Positions 8,447-18,566 of a stretch of 64,000 nucleotides of DNA are shown piece after piece (the stretch's first letter is position 1; each line of letters opens with the position of its first letter). A program made the translations under genes and the position numbers. This stretch comes from Arcobacter defluvii (GTDB lineage: Bacteria; Campylobacterota; Campylobacteria; Campylobacterales; Arcobacteraceae). The notes below the pieces were generated by a model. The model did no database searches and was not told the DNA's origin. It saw nothing but the letters and a program-made list of their open reading frames with translations. The stretch is from assembly GCF_013201725.1 (NCBI RefSeq), contig NZ_CP053835.1, forward strand, positions 2,604,001 to 2,668,000, written 5' to 3'.

Positions 8447-10426
8447 ATGATGAAATATATTTTTGGTCTTTTTGTTATTGTAGGATTAGTAGTTTGTGGC
8501 TGGTTATACAATTTATATGATGAAATTAAACATGATGTTGATGCTGTTGTAAATTATTCACCAAAACAAAGTACTCAATTTTTTGATAAAGATGGAAAGC
8601 TTATTGCAAACACATTTAAAGATGAAAACAGAGAATATGTAAAATATGATGACATTCCTGCAAGAATAATCGAAGGATTAGTTGCCATTGAAGATACACA
8701 ATTTTTTGAACACTCAGGTATTAATCCCGATGCTATTAGCCGTGCAATGATAAAAAATATTAAAGCAGGTGGATATGTTGAAGGAGCAAGTACATTAACT
8801 CAACAATTAATAAAAATGCTTGTTTTGACAAGAGAAAAAAAATTGATGAGAAAAGTAAAAGAAGCACTACTAGCTATTAGGTTAGAAACTGTTCTTACAA
8901 AAGAAGAAATACTTGAGCGATATTTAAATCATGTATATTTTGGACATGGATATTATGGAATAAAAACAGCTGCAAAAGGATATTTTAATAAAGATTTATA
9001 TGAATTATCTTTAAAAGAGATGGCTATTCTTGTTGGACTTCCAAGAGCTCCAAGTTTTTATGACCCAACAAAAAATCTTAAAATCTCACTAGCTCGTGCA
9101 AATCAAGTTATCACAAGATTAAATACTCTTGGATGGATTAATAAAGAACAATACGAAGAATCAATGAAAGAAACTCCTATTATTTATAATCAAACTTTGA
9201 CAAAAAATAAAGCACCGTATGCTGTTGATTATGCAATAAGTCAATTAATAAATGATATTCCTGATATTCTATATGGTGGATATAAAATTTATTTAACTAT
9301 TGACATAGATGCACAAGAAATAGCGAAAGAAGCTCTAAAAGCTTCTTATGACGAAGCTATTAAGAGAGATTTAAATTTTAGAAAATCTTCTAAAAATCCA
9401 GATGATGATTCTTATGTTAAAGAATTAAATGGAGCAATGATTTCTCTTGAAAGTAATACGGGTAAAATTCTAGCCTTTGTTGGAGGAGTTGATTATAATC
9501 AATCTGTATTTAATAGAGCATTTCAATCAAAAAGACAAGCAGGAAGTGCAATTAAGCCATTTTTATATCAAACTGCCTTGAATGAAGGATATAATCCAGC
9601 TTCTCAATTATTTGATATTTCAAGAACATATAACTACACAGTTGGTGGTGTTCAGAAAAAATGGCAACCAAAAAATTATAGTGGGAATTTCCAAGGAATT
9701 GTAAGTTTAAGAGATTCATTAGTTGCATCAAGAAATTTATCAACATTAAACTTGGTAACAGATGTTGGTGTACCCATAGTAATGGAAGAATTAAAAAAAT
9801 ATGGATTTAAAGATTTAGTTGATAATTTATCTATTACTTTAGGATCAATGAGTGTTTCATTAGTTGAATTTAGTGAAGCATATAGTGCTTTTGCAAATAA
9901 TGGTATACAAGTTAAACCATATATCATCGAACAAATTGTAAATAAAAATGGTGAAAGTGTTAATTTTGGACCACAAACAAAAGAGATTAACACACCTGAA
10001 CAAAATTATCTCATGACATCAATTTTAACTGATGTGGTAAATAGAGGAACAGGAAAAGCTGCAAAAGTTGAAGGTATTGAATTAGCAGGAAAAACAGGAA
10101 CAACAAATAACAATGTTGATGCTTGGTTTTGTGGATATTCACCTTCAATTCAAACAATTATTTGGTTTGGTAATGATAATAATATGCCAATGAGAAGAAC
10201 TGAAGGTGGTGGAAAAATTGCAGCACCTGTATTTTCTTATTTCTTTAAAAAATATTTAGAATTGCATCCAGAAATTCCAAGAACTTTTATTAAACCTGAA
10301 AATGTCTATACAACAAATATAAATGGAAAAGAAGAACTTTATACTGAAAAATCACCTCTTCCTGAAATTGATACACAAATTATTCAACAACCAATAAATC
10401 CAAATGAAGAAGTTTTAGAATTCTAA
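8447..10426 (+). CDS. mrcA: Class A penicillin-binding protein 1A (glycosyltransferase/transpeptidase)
   Basis: A 659-residue bifunctional PBP. One membrane anchor lies at about residues 4-22. The GT51 glycosyltransferase domain has AIEDTQFFEHSG and EGASTLTQQLIKM. The transpeptidase domain has the nucleophile in AGSAIKPF (near residue 365), the SRN triad in VASRNLSTLN and KTG in LAGKTGTTNN. It polymerises and cross-links peptidoglycan in the periplasm. AGGA lies 7 bases before the ATG at 8447. It likely shares a transcript with the ATPase just upstream. Confidence 0.95.
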   Translation: MMKYIFGLFVIVGLVVCGWLYNLYDEIKHDVDAVVNYSPKQSTQFFDKDGKLIANTFKDENREYVKYDDIPARIIEGLVAIEDTQFFEHSGINPDAISRAMIKNIKAGGYVEGASTLTQQLIKMLVLTREKKLMRKVKEALLAIRLETVLTKEEILERYLNHVYFGHGYYGIKTAAKGYFNKDLYELSLKEMAILVGLPRAPSFYDPTKNLKISLARANQVITRLNTLGWINKEQYEESMKETPIIYNQTLTKNKAPYAVDYAISQLINDIPDILYGGYKIYLTIDIDAQEIAKEALKASYDEAIKRDLNFRKSSKNPDDDSYVKELNGAMISLESNTGKILAFVGGVDYNQSVFNRAFQSKRQAGSAIKPFLYQTALNEGYNPASQLFDISRTYNYTVGGVQKKWQPKNYSGNFQGIVSLRDSLVASRNLSTLNLVTDVGVPIVMEELKKYGFKDLVDNLSITLGSMSVSLVEFSEAYSAFANNGIQVKPYIIEQIVNKNGESVNFGPQTKEINTPEQNYLMTSILTDVVNRGTGKAAKVEGIELAGKTGTTNNNVDAWFCGYSPSIQTIIWFGNDNNMPMRRTEGGGKIAAPVFSYFFKKYLELHPEIPRTFIKPENVYTTNINGKEELYTEKSPLPEIDTQIIQQPINPNEEVLEF

Positions 10427-10482
10427 AACTTCTATTTGTTTATATTAATTTCTAATCTAACTTAATAAATATTTTTTCCATT

Positions 10483-10521
10483 AAAAAAGGGGCTAGTTCA
10501 TAAGAACTTGCCCCTTTTTAT
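10483..10521. terminator. bidirectional terminator between mrcA and glnA
   Basis: GGGGC and AGTTC around 10489-10499 pair with GAACT and GCCCC at 10503-10514, separated by one T-T mismatch. The stem is flanked by an A-run on the left and a T-run on the right, so it can end both converging transcripts. Confidence 0.85.
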
Positions 10522-10536
10522 ATAACTAAATTCTTA

Positions 10537-11964
10537 TTAACAAGAATAAGTTGTTTTAAATTCAAATGCAGTTGGTCTTGCTTCATAAGGCCAAACTTGA
10601 GTTTCAAATTTATAGTGTTGGTATGTATCAATCATATCTTGTGAGAACACAGGTTTTAAGAAATCACAATCTCTAATTAAAGCTTCTAAAGCTCCTCTTA
10701 ATGTATGAGGCATTTGAGGAATTTGTCTTTCTCTAATTTCATCTAAAGATAATTCAAATAAATCGTCATCCATTGGACCTACTGGCTCATATTTATTTTT
10801 AATACCGTCTAATCCAGCCATTAGCATAGCAGCAAATGCTAAGTATGGACAAGAAGTTGAATCTGGGAATCTCATTTCAATTCTAGTTGCTTTTTCACCA
10901 GCACCGTAAGGAATTCTACAAGATGCAGATCTATTTTGTGATGAATAAGTTAAAATTGAAGGAGCTTCAAATCCTGGAATTAATCTTTTATATGAGTTAG
11001 TTGATGCATTTGTAAATGCTGCAACAGCTCTAGCGTGTTTAAATACTCCACCAACATAATGTCTAGCAGTTTCACTTAAATTACCATATTCACCTTGTTT
11101 GTAAAATAAGTTTTTACCTTCTTTCCAGATTGATTGGTGTACGTGCATTCCATTTCCATTATCACCATATAATGGTTTTGGCATAAATGTAGCTGATTTA
11201 CCATTTAAGTGAGCTACCATTTTGATAACATATTTTAATTTTTGTACGTTATCAGAAGCTTCAATTAAATCTCCAAATACAATACCGATTTCATGTTGAC
11301 CTTGTGCAACTTCGTGGTGACCTAAAACAACTTCTAATCCAACTTGCTCTAATACTTGCATCATTTCAGCTCTTAAATCTACACCATTATCAATTGGAGC
11401 TACAGGGAAATATCCACCTTTAGTTCTTGGTCTATGACCCATATTTCCACCTTCATAATCTGTTGAATCATTCCATTCACCATCTTCTGAATCAACTCTA
11501 TAATAAGACTCATTAATTGTATCTTTAATTTTTACATCTTCAAATACAAAGAACTCATTTTCAGGTCCAAAGTATGCAACATCTCCTAATCCAGATTCTG
11601 ATAAATGTTTTAACGCTTTTTTAGCGATTGATCTTGGACATTTTTCATACATTTCATTTTTGTAAATATCATAAACATCACAAATAACAATGATTGTTGA
11701 ATCAGCTGTAAATGGATCTAAAAACGCAGTTTGTACATCTGGTTTTAAAAGCATATCTGATCTGTGAATTGGTTGCCAAGCTTCAATTGATGAACCATCA
11801 AATGGCATACCATTTTCTAAACTAGAAGCACTTACTGCATTAAATTTATATGTAACATGATGCCACATACCTTTCATATCTGTAAATCTAAAATCTACAA
11901 AATTAACTTCATTTGCTTTACTATACTCAAAAAATTCTTCGATACTATTAACGAACTTACCCAT
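10537..11964 (-). CDS. glnA: Glutamine synthetase, type I
   Basis: A 475-residue GSI that makes glutamine from glutamate, ammonia and ATP. It has the DGSSIEAW segment, the metal and glutamate sites around YFGPENEFF and [10 protein letters not shown], and the ATP-site [11 protein letters not shown]. At the site where enterobacterial GS is adenylylated (N-L-Y-D-L), this protein reads DDLFEL, so the tyrosine is replaced by phenylalanine near residue 403. This suggests no GlnE-type control. AAGGAG precedes the ATG, and a TACAAT box lies about 30 bases upstream. It is monocistronic, with a shared terminator at 10483-10521. Confidence 0.97.
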   Translation of the reverse strand: MGKFVNSIEEFFEYSKANEVNFVDFRFTDMKGMWHHVTYKFNAVSASSLENGMPFDGSSIEAWQPIHRSDMLLKPDVQTAFLDPFTADSTIIVICDVYDIYKNEMYEKCPRSIAKKALKHLSESGLGDVAYFGPENEFFVFEDVKIKDTINESYYRVDSEDGEWNDSTDYEGGNMGHRPRTKGGYFPVAPIDNGVDLRAEMMQVLEQVGLEVVLGHHEVAQGQHEIGIVFGDLIEASDNVQKLKYVIKMVAHLNGKSATFMPKPLYGDNGNGMHVHQSIWKEGKNLFYKQGEYGNLSETARHYVGGVFKHARAVAAFTNASTNSYKRLIPGFEAPSILTYSSQNRSASCRIPYGAGEKATRIEMRFPDSTSCPYLAFAAMLMAGLDGIKNKYEPVGPMDDDLFELSLDEIRERQIPQMPHTLRGALEALIRDCDFLKPVFSQDMIDTYQHYKFETQVWPYEARPTAFEFKTTYSC

Positions 11965-12072
11965 AGGTTTAACTCCTTCAAATTATTTCAATAATTGTAT
12001 CCAAAAATATAAAAATTAAAATAAAACAGCTGTATATTTTTTATACAATTATATTCAAAATAATATAACTAA

Positions 12073-12864
12073 TTAAAATTCAATATTTTTTTTATCTCGA
12101 CACTCAAAAGTTACACATTTAGCATATCCTATTTCCTTTGCCAAGCTTGTAACTTCATCATATTTAAATCCAATTTGTTCAAGATTATGTGCATCAGAAC
12201 CAAAAGTAATATCAATTCCTAATTCATAAGCAATTTCTAATAACTGTTTTGAAGGATAAGATTCATTTATTGGTTTTCTAAGTCCTGCTGGATTAATTTC
12301 TAAAACCATATTTGATTTTTTAATTTGATTTAATGCATTTTTTGCCAAAATTCTAATATCTTTTTTAGGTAAAAACTTAAATACTTTTATCAAATCAAAA
12401 TGCCCTACAATATCAAATAAACCTGTTTTTGCCATTGATTCTATTGCATCAAAATATTCAATCCAAATAGTATCTATATCTTTTGATTTATACACGCCAA
12501 TAAATTCTGGATTATCAAATCCCCACATATCATCTTTATTTTTTAAAAAATGAACAGAACCTATAAGATAATCAACTTTAGCATTTAGTATTTCATCCAA
12601 TAAATATCCATCCAAATAATCAACTTCATATCCTAAGAGAATCTTTATTTGATTTTTATATTTTTCTTTTGCATCAAGTATCCATCTTTCATAAAGATTT
12701 TTTTGTGTTATATCCATTCTATATTTTGGATCATAATTCATTGGAGCATGATCAGAAAAACCATATTCATCGATACCTATTTCTATTGCTTTTTGTATAT
12801 AATCATCAACACTTCCTGTTGCATGATTACATAAAATTGTGTGATTATGTAAATCTACTCTCAT
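12073..12864 (-). CDS. PHP-domain phosphatase, histidinol-phosphatase (HisK) type
   Basis: A 263-residue PHP protein. It begins MRVDLHNHTILCNHATGS with the H-x-H metal motif, then FSDHAP, the GYEVDYLDG acidic site, SVHFL, GHFDLIK, and FGSDAHN near the C terminus. This set fits the HisK-type histidinol-phosphatase that does step 8 of histidine synthesis, but PHP proteins also act on other phosphoesters. Its start overlaps the end of the upstream GGDEF gene by 20 bases, so the two are probably co-transcribed. Confidence 0.82.
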   Translation of the reverse strand: MRVDLHNHTILCNHATGSVDDYIQKAIEIGIDEYGFSDHAPMNYDPKYRMDITQKNLYERWILDAKEKYKNQIKILLGYEVDYLDGYLLDEILNAKVDYLIGSVHFLKNKDDMWGFDNPEFIGVYKSKDIDTIWIEYFDAIESMAKTGLFDIVGHFDLIKVFKFLPKKDIRILAKNALNQIKKSNMVLEINPAGLRKPINESYPSKQLLEIAYELGIDITFGSDAHNLEQIGFKYDEVTSLAKEIGYAKCVTFECRDKKNIEF

Positions 12865-14110
12865 CTCTTCTTACTCTATTCCTTCCTTCTTTTTTTGCTA
12901 AATATAAATATTTATCTGCATTTTGTATCATACAATCAATATTTTTCCCAAATTCTAAACTATAACCAATTGATATTGTATATTGTATATTTAATTTTCC
13001 AATTTTAATAACATTATTTTCAAATTCTTTTCTTATATATTCTAAAAGCTCAGTAATTTCACTTTCACTTCTATTGTAGAAACATATACAAAATTCTTCT
13101 CCACCTAATCTACTAATCAATGCATTTGAACTAATATTATTATTCAAAACTTTAGAAACTTCTTTTAAAGCAATATCGCCAATATCATGTCCATATGTAT
13201 CATTTATATTTTTAAAATTATCAATATCAATAATTGCAATTGCAAAAGTTTTATTATTAAGTTTACAATCTTCATATAATTTATTTCCTATATCAAATAA
13301 ATATCTTCTATTATATAATCCAGTTAAATAATCTTTGTTTGCTTTATTTTTAATCTCATCAAATAACTCCAAAATTTCTATATTTGAATTTATTCTTGCA
13401 AAAAATTCTTCATTTGAAAAACCTTTATATAAAAAATCATTTGCTCCGTATTTTAAAAATTTTGCAGGTATTTTTTTACTTGAATCATTTGAAGTAACGA
13501 TTATTGATAATTCATCTTTACTATAATCTTTTCTAATTCTTTTAGTCAATTCTAAACCATTCATTTTTGGCATTAAATAATCAGTTAAAACAATTTTTAT
13601 ATCACTATTTTGTTTTAAAGTTTCAAATGCTTCATCTCCATCATAAGCACTTAAAGCAACAATTTTATATCTACTTAATAATTCTATTGATTTATCAACA
13701 AATAATTTTGAATCATCAACAACCAAAACTTTTATATCCTTATTGTGCATAATTCTTTTAACAATTGATGTAGCATAAGTTAATGCTGAAAGTCCATCTT
13801 TAATTATATAATCAACAATATTTTTATCTCTAAATTTTTCTTCAATATCTATACTTTCAGTTCCTGTTAGAATTACAATTGGAATTTTAAATTTTGAAAG
13901 AAAATCAATAATCTCACCATCTGGAGCATCAGGTAAACCTAAATCAGCTAAAACAATATCAAATTTCCCTTTTTCTTGTAGAAGTAGATTTGCACTTTCT
14001 TTCATACTTTTTGCAATAAAAATATCTATATCAAAATCACTTTCAATGAGACTTTTTAAAGTATTACAAACAGATATACTATCATCAACTATTAAAACTT
14101 TATATTTCAT
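12845..14110 (-). CDS. Response regulator with two receiver domains and a GGDEF domain
   Basis: A 421-residue cytoplasmic protein. REC1 (1-120) has VDDS and phospho-acceptor Asp56 in LADLGLP. REC2 (125-245) has VDDSKLF and Asp177 in LTDYLMP. The GGDEF domain (255-415) has NKDYLTGLYNRR and an intact GGEEF active site at about 336-340, so c-di-GMP synthesis is likely. An RxxD inhibitory site is not visible five residues upstream (SSNA there). This resembles PleD architecture. It overlaps moaE by 4 bases and the PHP gene by 20. No partner kinase is seen nearby. Confidence 0.92.
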   Translation of the reverse strand: MKYKVLIVDDSISVCNTLKSLIESDFDIDIFIAKSMKESANLLLQEKGKFDIVLADLGLPDAPDGEIIDFLSKFKIPIVILTGTESIDIEEKFRDKNIVDYIIKDGLSALTYATSIVKRIMHNKDIKVLVVDDSKLFVDKSIELLSRYKIVALSAYDGDEAFETLKQNSDIKIVLTDYLMPKMNGLELTKRIRKDYSKDELSIIVTSNDSSKKIPAKFLKYGANDFLYKGFSNEEFFARINSNIEILELFDEIKNKANKDYLTGLYNRRYLFDIGNKLYEDCKLNNKTFAIAIIDIDNFKNINDTYGHDIGDIALKEVSKVLNNNISSNALISRLGGEEFCICFYNRSESEITELLEYIRKEFENNVIKIGKLNIQYTISIGYSLEFGKNIDCMIQNADKYLYLAKKEGRNRVRRDESRFT

Positions 14111-14562
14111 AATAAGATTCCAGAACCTTTTATTGTTGTACTTCTATCTTTTGCATAAACTCTTTGATTATTTATAATATCATATTTCCATATTGGAGCT
14201 TGAGCTTTAAAATCTTCAACAAATTCATCTATCAATTCTAATGCAACTCTTCTTTTAGGACTACAAACAGCTGCAATATAAGAACTTTCATGATTTAAAA
14301 CATCACCACGACTATGAGCCATTAAAACTATTGCATCTTTTTTATTTGCTTTTTTTTGCCATTCATCAAACCAATTATTTAAGATTGGTTCATATATATC
14401 AAAACTTAAACCTTCTATTTGATTTTCATCTCTTACAACTCCAACAAAAGTTATAATAGCTCCATAATTTGAGTTTTTGTATTTTTTATACCATTTATTT
14501 GTAATCTCTTCAACAGGCAAACTCCCATCAAATAGTTCTAAAAACTCTTTTCTATTTTCCAT
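14107..14562 (-). CDS. moaE: Molybdopterin synthase catalytic subunit MoaE
   Basis: I use the ATG at 14562, one base after the moaD stop, giving 151 residues from MENRKEFLELF. An earlier in-frame ATG at 14610 would lie inside moaD. MoaE features are YGAIITFVGVVRDEN, LSFDIYEP, VLMAHSRGDVLNHE, the AVCSPKRR segment and the C-terminal YAKDRST with catalytic lysine. With MoaD it inserts sulfur into precursor Z to make molybdopterin. Its stop overlaps the start of the GGDEF response regulator. Confidence 0.93.
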   Translation of the reverse strand: MENRKEFLELFDGSLPVEEITNKWYKKYKNSNYGAIITFVGVVRDENQIEGLSFDIYEPILNNWFDEWQKKANKKDAIVLMAHSRGDVLNHESSYIAAVCSPKRRVALELIDEFVEDFKAQAPIWKYDIINNQRVYAKDRSTTIKGSGILL

Positions 14563-14563
14563 A

Positions 14564-14785
14564 TCATCCACCACAAACAGGAGGTAATAGTGAAATTTTA
14601 TCACCATCATTTAAAATTATATCTTTTGAATTAATTAATGTATCATTCACTGCAACAGCACAAGTTTCAAGCCAAGTAGAAACTGAACTATCATTTTTTA
14701 AAATTTCACTCAATTGTTTAAGATTATTAATTTCTAAATTCATATCTTCTTTATTAATTGGTCCTAAAAATTCTACTTTAACCAT
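14564..14785 (-). CDS. moaD: Molybdopterin synthase sulfur carrier subunit MoaD
   Basis: A 73-residue ubiquitin-like protein that ends in LLPPVCGG; the C-terminal Gly-Gly carries the thiocarboxylate used by MoaE. The LNDGDKISLLPPV region is typical of the ThiS/MoaD fold. It is directly followed by moaE with one base between stop and start. It is transcribed away from mqnA, with about 70 bases between the two starts. AAGGG lies upstream of the ATG. Confidence 0.93.
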   Translation of the reverse strand: MVKVEFLGPINKEDMNLEINNLKQLSEILKNDSSVSTWLETCAVAVNDTLINSKDIILNDGDKISLLPPVCGG

Positions 14786-14855
14786 TTTAATCCCTTCTTA
14801 TGATATTTATATTATTATACTGGCTTCATTTTAACATAATAAGGACAAAAACTTT

Positions 14856-15515
14856 ATGATATTTTCAAAAATAGATTTTATAAATTTATTGCCTTTTCAT
14901 ATTTTTATAAAAAAGACTATTAAATCATCTCAATTAAAATCAATAATAGAATATAAAAAATCTTATCCTTCATATATTAGTAATAAATTTAAAAAAAGAA
15001 AAGTAGATAGTGCGTTTATTTCTTCAATTGCATCAAGAAATGAGAAATTTTTAGATTTTGGAATTGTTGCACGAAATGAAGTTTTATCTGTTCTTTTAAT
15101 TCCAGGAGTTGAAGCAAAAGATTATCAATCAAAAACTTCAAATGTACTTGCAGATGTTTTAAATTTAAAAGGTGAAGTAATTATTGGAGATAAAGCTTTA
15201 AAGTTTTATCACGATAACCCAAATAGTTTAAAGTTAGATTTAGCCAAAGAGTGGCAAAAAAAATATAATCTTCCCTTTGTATTTGCTGTTTTATGTTATA
15301 ACAAACATGAAAAAAGATTAAAAAAATTGACAAAAAATTTCAATAAAAAATATATAAAAATACCTCAATACATTTTAGAACAATATTCAAAAAGAAGTGG
15401 TGTATCAAAAGAAAATATTTTAAAATACTTAGAAAAAATCGACTATGATTTGGGTTATAAAGAAAAACGAGCTTTAAAACTTTTTCTAAATTTAACTAAA
15501 GAAAAAAGGATATAA
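14856..15515 (+). CDS. mqnA: Chorismate dehydratase MqnA (futalosine menaquinone pathway)
   Basis: A 219-residue protein starting MIFSKIDFINLLPFHIF. The N-terminal INLLPF, the YPSYISNKF and KVDSAFISSIAS segments and the LGYKEKRAL end match the short MqnA of Campylobacterota. MqnA removes water from chorismate to start the futalosine route to menaquinone, the respiratory quinone of this group. It is followed without a gap by uppP, whose start codon begins one base after this stop. Recognition is by motif only, so moderate-high confidence. Confidence 0.78.
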   Translation: MIFSKIDFINLLPFHIFIKKTIKSSQLKSIIEYKKSYPSYISNKFKKRKVDSAFISSIASRNEKFLDFGIVARNEVLSVLLIPGVEAKDYQSKTSNVLADVLNLKGEVIIGDKALKFYHDNPNSLKLDLAKEWQKKYNLPFVFAVLCYNKHEKRLKKLTKNFNKKYIKIPQYILEQYSKRSGVSKENILKYLEKIDYDLGYKEKRALKLFLNLTKEKRI

Positions 15516-16283
15516 ATGACATTATTTGATTCTCTGATTTTGGGAATAATTGAAGGTATAACAGAATTTTTACCAATATCTTCAACTGGACATTTGATTG
15601 TTGCAAGTGAATTTTTAGGTTTAGAACAAACAAATATAAATAAAGCTTTTGAAGTAATCATTCAATTTGCTGCAATATTAGCTGTTATCCTAAATTATCC
15701 ATCAAAATTTACATTTTCACATATAAATTTATGGACAAAAGTTTTAATTGCTTTTTTACCTATTGCAATTATTGGTTTTATTTTTTCAAAACAAGTCAAA
15801 GAATTATTCTCTATAGAAATCGTTGCATGGATGTTTATCATAGGAGGAATTGTTTTTTTAATTGTTGAAAAATTCTATGATGAAAAAGCAACTCACACTT
15901 TAGATGTTGAGAATATTACATATAAACAAGCAGCTTGGATTGGATTTGCGCAAATATTTGCATTAATTCCAGGAACTTCTAGAGCTGGTTCAAGTATCAT
16001 TGGAGCTATGCTTGTTGGATTAAATAGGAAAACAAGTGCTGAATTTTCTTTTTTACTCGCCTTTCCAGTTATGTGCGCAACAACAGCTTATGATTTATTA
16101 AAACATCATGATGAAATTTTAGTTGGAGGAAATTTTTTAAATTTAGCAACTGGATTTGTTGTATCTTTTATTATTGCATTTCTTGCAATAAAACTATTTC
16201 TAAAATTCCTTGAAAACTTTACATTTGTTGCTTTTGGAATTTATAGAATAGTTTTTGGAATCTTACTTCTTATTATTTTCTAA
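15516..16283 (+). CDS. uppP: Undecaprenyl-diphosphatase UppP (BacA)
   Basis: A 255-residue membrane protein that recycles the lipid carrier for wall synthesis. It has the BacA motifs [18 protein letters not shown] at the start (Glu and Ser-rich active region), [19 protein letters not shown] sequence ([13 protein letters not shown]) and [15 protein letters not shown]. About eight hydrophobic segments. It directly follows mqnA. Its 3' end overlaps the end of convergent murG by 21 bases, so both genes read through the same DNA on opposite strands. Confidence 0.96.
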   Translation: MTLFDSLILGIIEGITEFLPISSTGHLIVASEFLGLEQTNINKAFEVIIQFAAILAVILNYPSKFTFSHINLWTKVLIAFLPIAIIGFIFSKQVKELFSIEIVAWMFIIGGIVFLIVEKFYDEKATHTLDVENITYKQAAWIGFAQIFALIPGTSRAGSSIIGAMLVGLNRKTSAEFSFLLAFPVMCATTAYDLLKHHDEILVGGNFLNLATGFVVSFIIAFLAIKLFLKFLENFTFVAFGIYRIVFGILLLIIF

Positions 16284-17294
16284 AATAATATTTACTATTA
16301 AAGCAATAGCATTTGGACTTATAGAACTTATAAGTTCAATGCTAATTTTATGAATATCTGATTTTAAAACCTCAAAAAAATACTCTTCACTCAATTCATC
16401 TTCTCTTTGTAAAAAACACAAACCTTTATCTTTTAAAAACTTTGCGTTATAATATTGATGATCACCTGCTGCATGTTTATAAGGTATAAAAAAAGTTGGT
16501 AATGAATTTGCACATAATTCCCAAAGAGTTGATGCCCCTGCCCTACTTACTGCAAAATCAGCTTTTGACATTTTTGAAGGTATTTCTTTTGAGAAATCAA
16601 AAACATCAGCATTTATATTTAATTTTTCATACTCTTTTTTTACTCTTTCAAAATCACTTTTCCCTGTTTGATGAATAATACTAATTCCCATTTCATTAAG
16701 TTTTGGAGCAACTTTTAAAGCAAAATCATTTATACAAATAGCTCCTTGTGAACCACCAAAAAAAGCTATTGTTTTAATTTTTTCTCTAACTCTTGCACAA
16801 TTAAAAAATTCATTTGATACAGGATAGTCTCTAACTAAAGAATTTTCATCAAAAGATGAAAAAATCTCAGTTGCAAATTTTGATGTAATTTGATTTAATT
16901 TACCCATTTTTGAATTTTGTTCATGAATATATAATTTACAATTCATTTTTAAAATTGAAGCAAAAGTTGCAGCAGCAGCAGAAAATCCTCCAACACTAAT
17001 AACTGTTTTAATTTTGTATTTTGAATACAAACTCAAACAATATAATGTTTTTGAAAAAATATTAAATAAAGAGATAAATTTAGCAAAACCTTTTTTATTT
17101 ACTACCCCTTTAGTATCTAAAAAAATTGCTTTTTTTAATCTTCTATCATGTTCAAACCAAGCTTTATCTTGACCATTAGAGGAACCAATAAAAATTACAT
17201 TTATTCCTCTATTATAAAACTCTTCAATAAAAGCATCTGCAACTTTTAAATGCCCACCTGTTCCACCACCAGTAACAACAACTGTTTCAATCAT
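16263..17294 (-). CDS. murG: UDP-GlcNAc:lipid I N-acetylglucosaminyltransferase MurG
   Basis: A 343-residue GT28 enzyme that makes lipid II on the cytoplasmic membrane face. The glycine-rich N-terminal loop is [17 protein letters not shown]. Other MurG signs are [20 protein letters not shown], the second G-loop [12 protein letters not shown] and [12 protein letters not shown], with YKHAAGDHQ in the donor site. The start overlaps the ftsW stop by 4 bases (ATGA). It converges on and overlaps uppP by 21 bases. Confidence 0.96.
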   Translation of the reverse strand: MIETVVVTGGGTGGHLKVADAFIEEFYNRGINVIFIGSSNGQDKAWFEHDRRLKKAIFLDTKGVVNKKGFAKFISLFNIFSKTLYCLSLYSKYKIKTVISVGGFSAAAATFASILKMNCKLYIHEQNSKMGKLNQITSKFATEIFSSFDENSLVRDYPVSNEFFNCARVREKIKTIAFFGGSQGAICINDFALKVAPKLNEMGISIIHQTGKSDFERVKKEYEKLNINADVFDFSKEIPSKMSKADFAVSRAGASTLWELCANSLPTFFIPYKHAAGDHQYYNAKFLKDKGLCFLQREDELSEEYFFEVLKSDIHKISIELISSISPNAIALIVNIILENNKK

Positions 17295-18538
17295 TTAATT
17301 TTTACCTTTTTCTTAACATCTTCATCTTTTACTACTCTACTAATAGATAAAACTAATCCCATGGATACTGCCATTGCAAGCATTGATGAACCTCCATAAG
17401 ATAAAAATGGAACAGCAATACCTTTTATTGGTATCATTCCAGAAATTCCATAAGAATTTATCAAAAATGCAATAATAATCATTAATGCGATTCCAAGAGT
17501 AAATAGATGATAAATTGGATTTTCAACTCTTCGACTTATTCTAAAGATTCTCCAAATAACAATAAATAAAATAGTTGTAAAAGCCATCAATCCAAATAAT
17601 CCAACCTCTTCTGTTATTCCAGCAAGAACAAAGTCTGTGTGAACTTCAGATAAAAAACCAACTTTAATATCACCCAATGCAACTCCTTGACCAAAAAAAC
17701 CACCATTATGAATAGCATTTAATGAGTGAGAAACTTGATATGGTTCAGGTAATTCATCAATTCTAAGATATGGTTCTGCCCAAGAAGGTAAAACAGATAG
17801 AATTCCATCTTGAACCATTGCCCACCAAGAATGAATTCTTTTAATTCTATGAGGTGCTGCAATAATTAAACCTACTAATCCAACTAAGGCTATTGCACCT
17901 AATGCTAAGAAAATTTTAAAAGATCTATTTGCAAAAATTAATAAAACAACTAAAATTAATCCAAGAAGAACAACTTGTCCTAAATCTTTTTGTAAAAATG
18001 CAATTATAAAAACAACTACAAAAAAAGTTAAAAAATACGGAGCAAGAAGTAATACTTCATCTTTTAATCCAATCTTTTTGGGTTGAAATATAACTTTTCT
18101 ATGAAAAGACCAAGATAGAAAATAAATAAATCCTATTTTAAAAAACTCAACAGGAGACAAAGAAAAACCAGGAAGCCTAATCCATCTATTAGCTCCTCCT
18201 GATGCTGTAACTAATGCTGCTGGCAAAAATGGCATTGCTAACATTAATAAAAAAAACACTATAAATAGTGTCATCCCAACTTTTTCTATCAATTTATCGG
18301 GATCTTTCATAGAAAAATACCACATTATAAAAATAGAAACTATTCCAACTAATCCTTGTCTTATAAAAAAATGGAATTGGTCATAACCAAAAAATTCTAC
18401 AGTATATATTGTTAAAGAATATGAGAAAATTATACTTATTATTATCAATAATGACACTAATATAAACAATGTATAATCGGCTTCTGTATTATTCAAATTA
18501 TTATTAATTGATTTAATCTTACTTTTGTTAAAATTCAT
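17291..18538 (-). CDS. ftsW: SEDS-family cell division protein FtsW (peptidoglycan glycosyltransferase)
   Basis: A 415-residue SEDS protein with about ten membrane segments. Visible motifs are GGANRWIRLPGFSLSPVEF, FLQKDLGQ, the long loop with HNGGFFGQG (N-G-G-x-x-G-x-G), EVHTDFVLAGITEEVG and PFLSYGGSSMLA. Next to murG and divergent from the FtsI-type PBP, it is better called FtsW than RodA, although the two are hard to separate by motif. The N terminus has about 25 extra residues before the first span. Confidence 0.9.
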   Translation of the reverse strand: MNFNKSKIKSINNNLNNTEADYTLFILVSLLIIISIIFSYSLTIYTVEFFGYDQFHFFIRQGLVGIVSIFIMWYFSMKDPDKLIEKVGMTLFIVFFLLMLAMPFLPAALVTASGGANRWIRLPGFSLSPVEFFKIGFIYFLSWSFHRKVIFQPKKIGLKDEVLLLAPYFLTFFVVVFIIAFLQKDLGQVVLLGLILVVLLIFANRSFKIFLALGAIALVGLVGLIIAAPHRIKRIHSWWAMVQDGILSVLPSWAEPYLRIDELPEPYQVSHSLNAIHNGGFFGQGVALGDIKVGFLSEVHTDFVLAGITEEVGLFGLMAFTTILFIVIWRIFRISRRVENPIYHLFTLGIALMIIIAFLINSYGISGMIPIKGIAVPFLSYGGSSMLAMAVSMGLVLSISRVVKDEDVKKKVKIK

Positions 18539-18566
18539 TTCTCATTATATAATAATATGGATAAAT

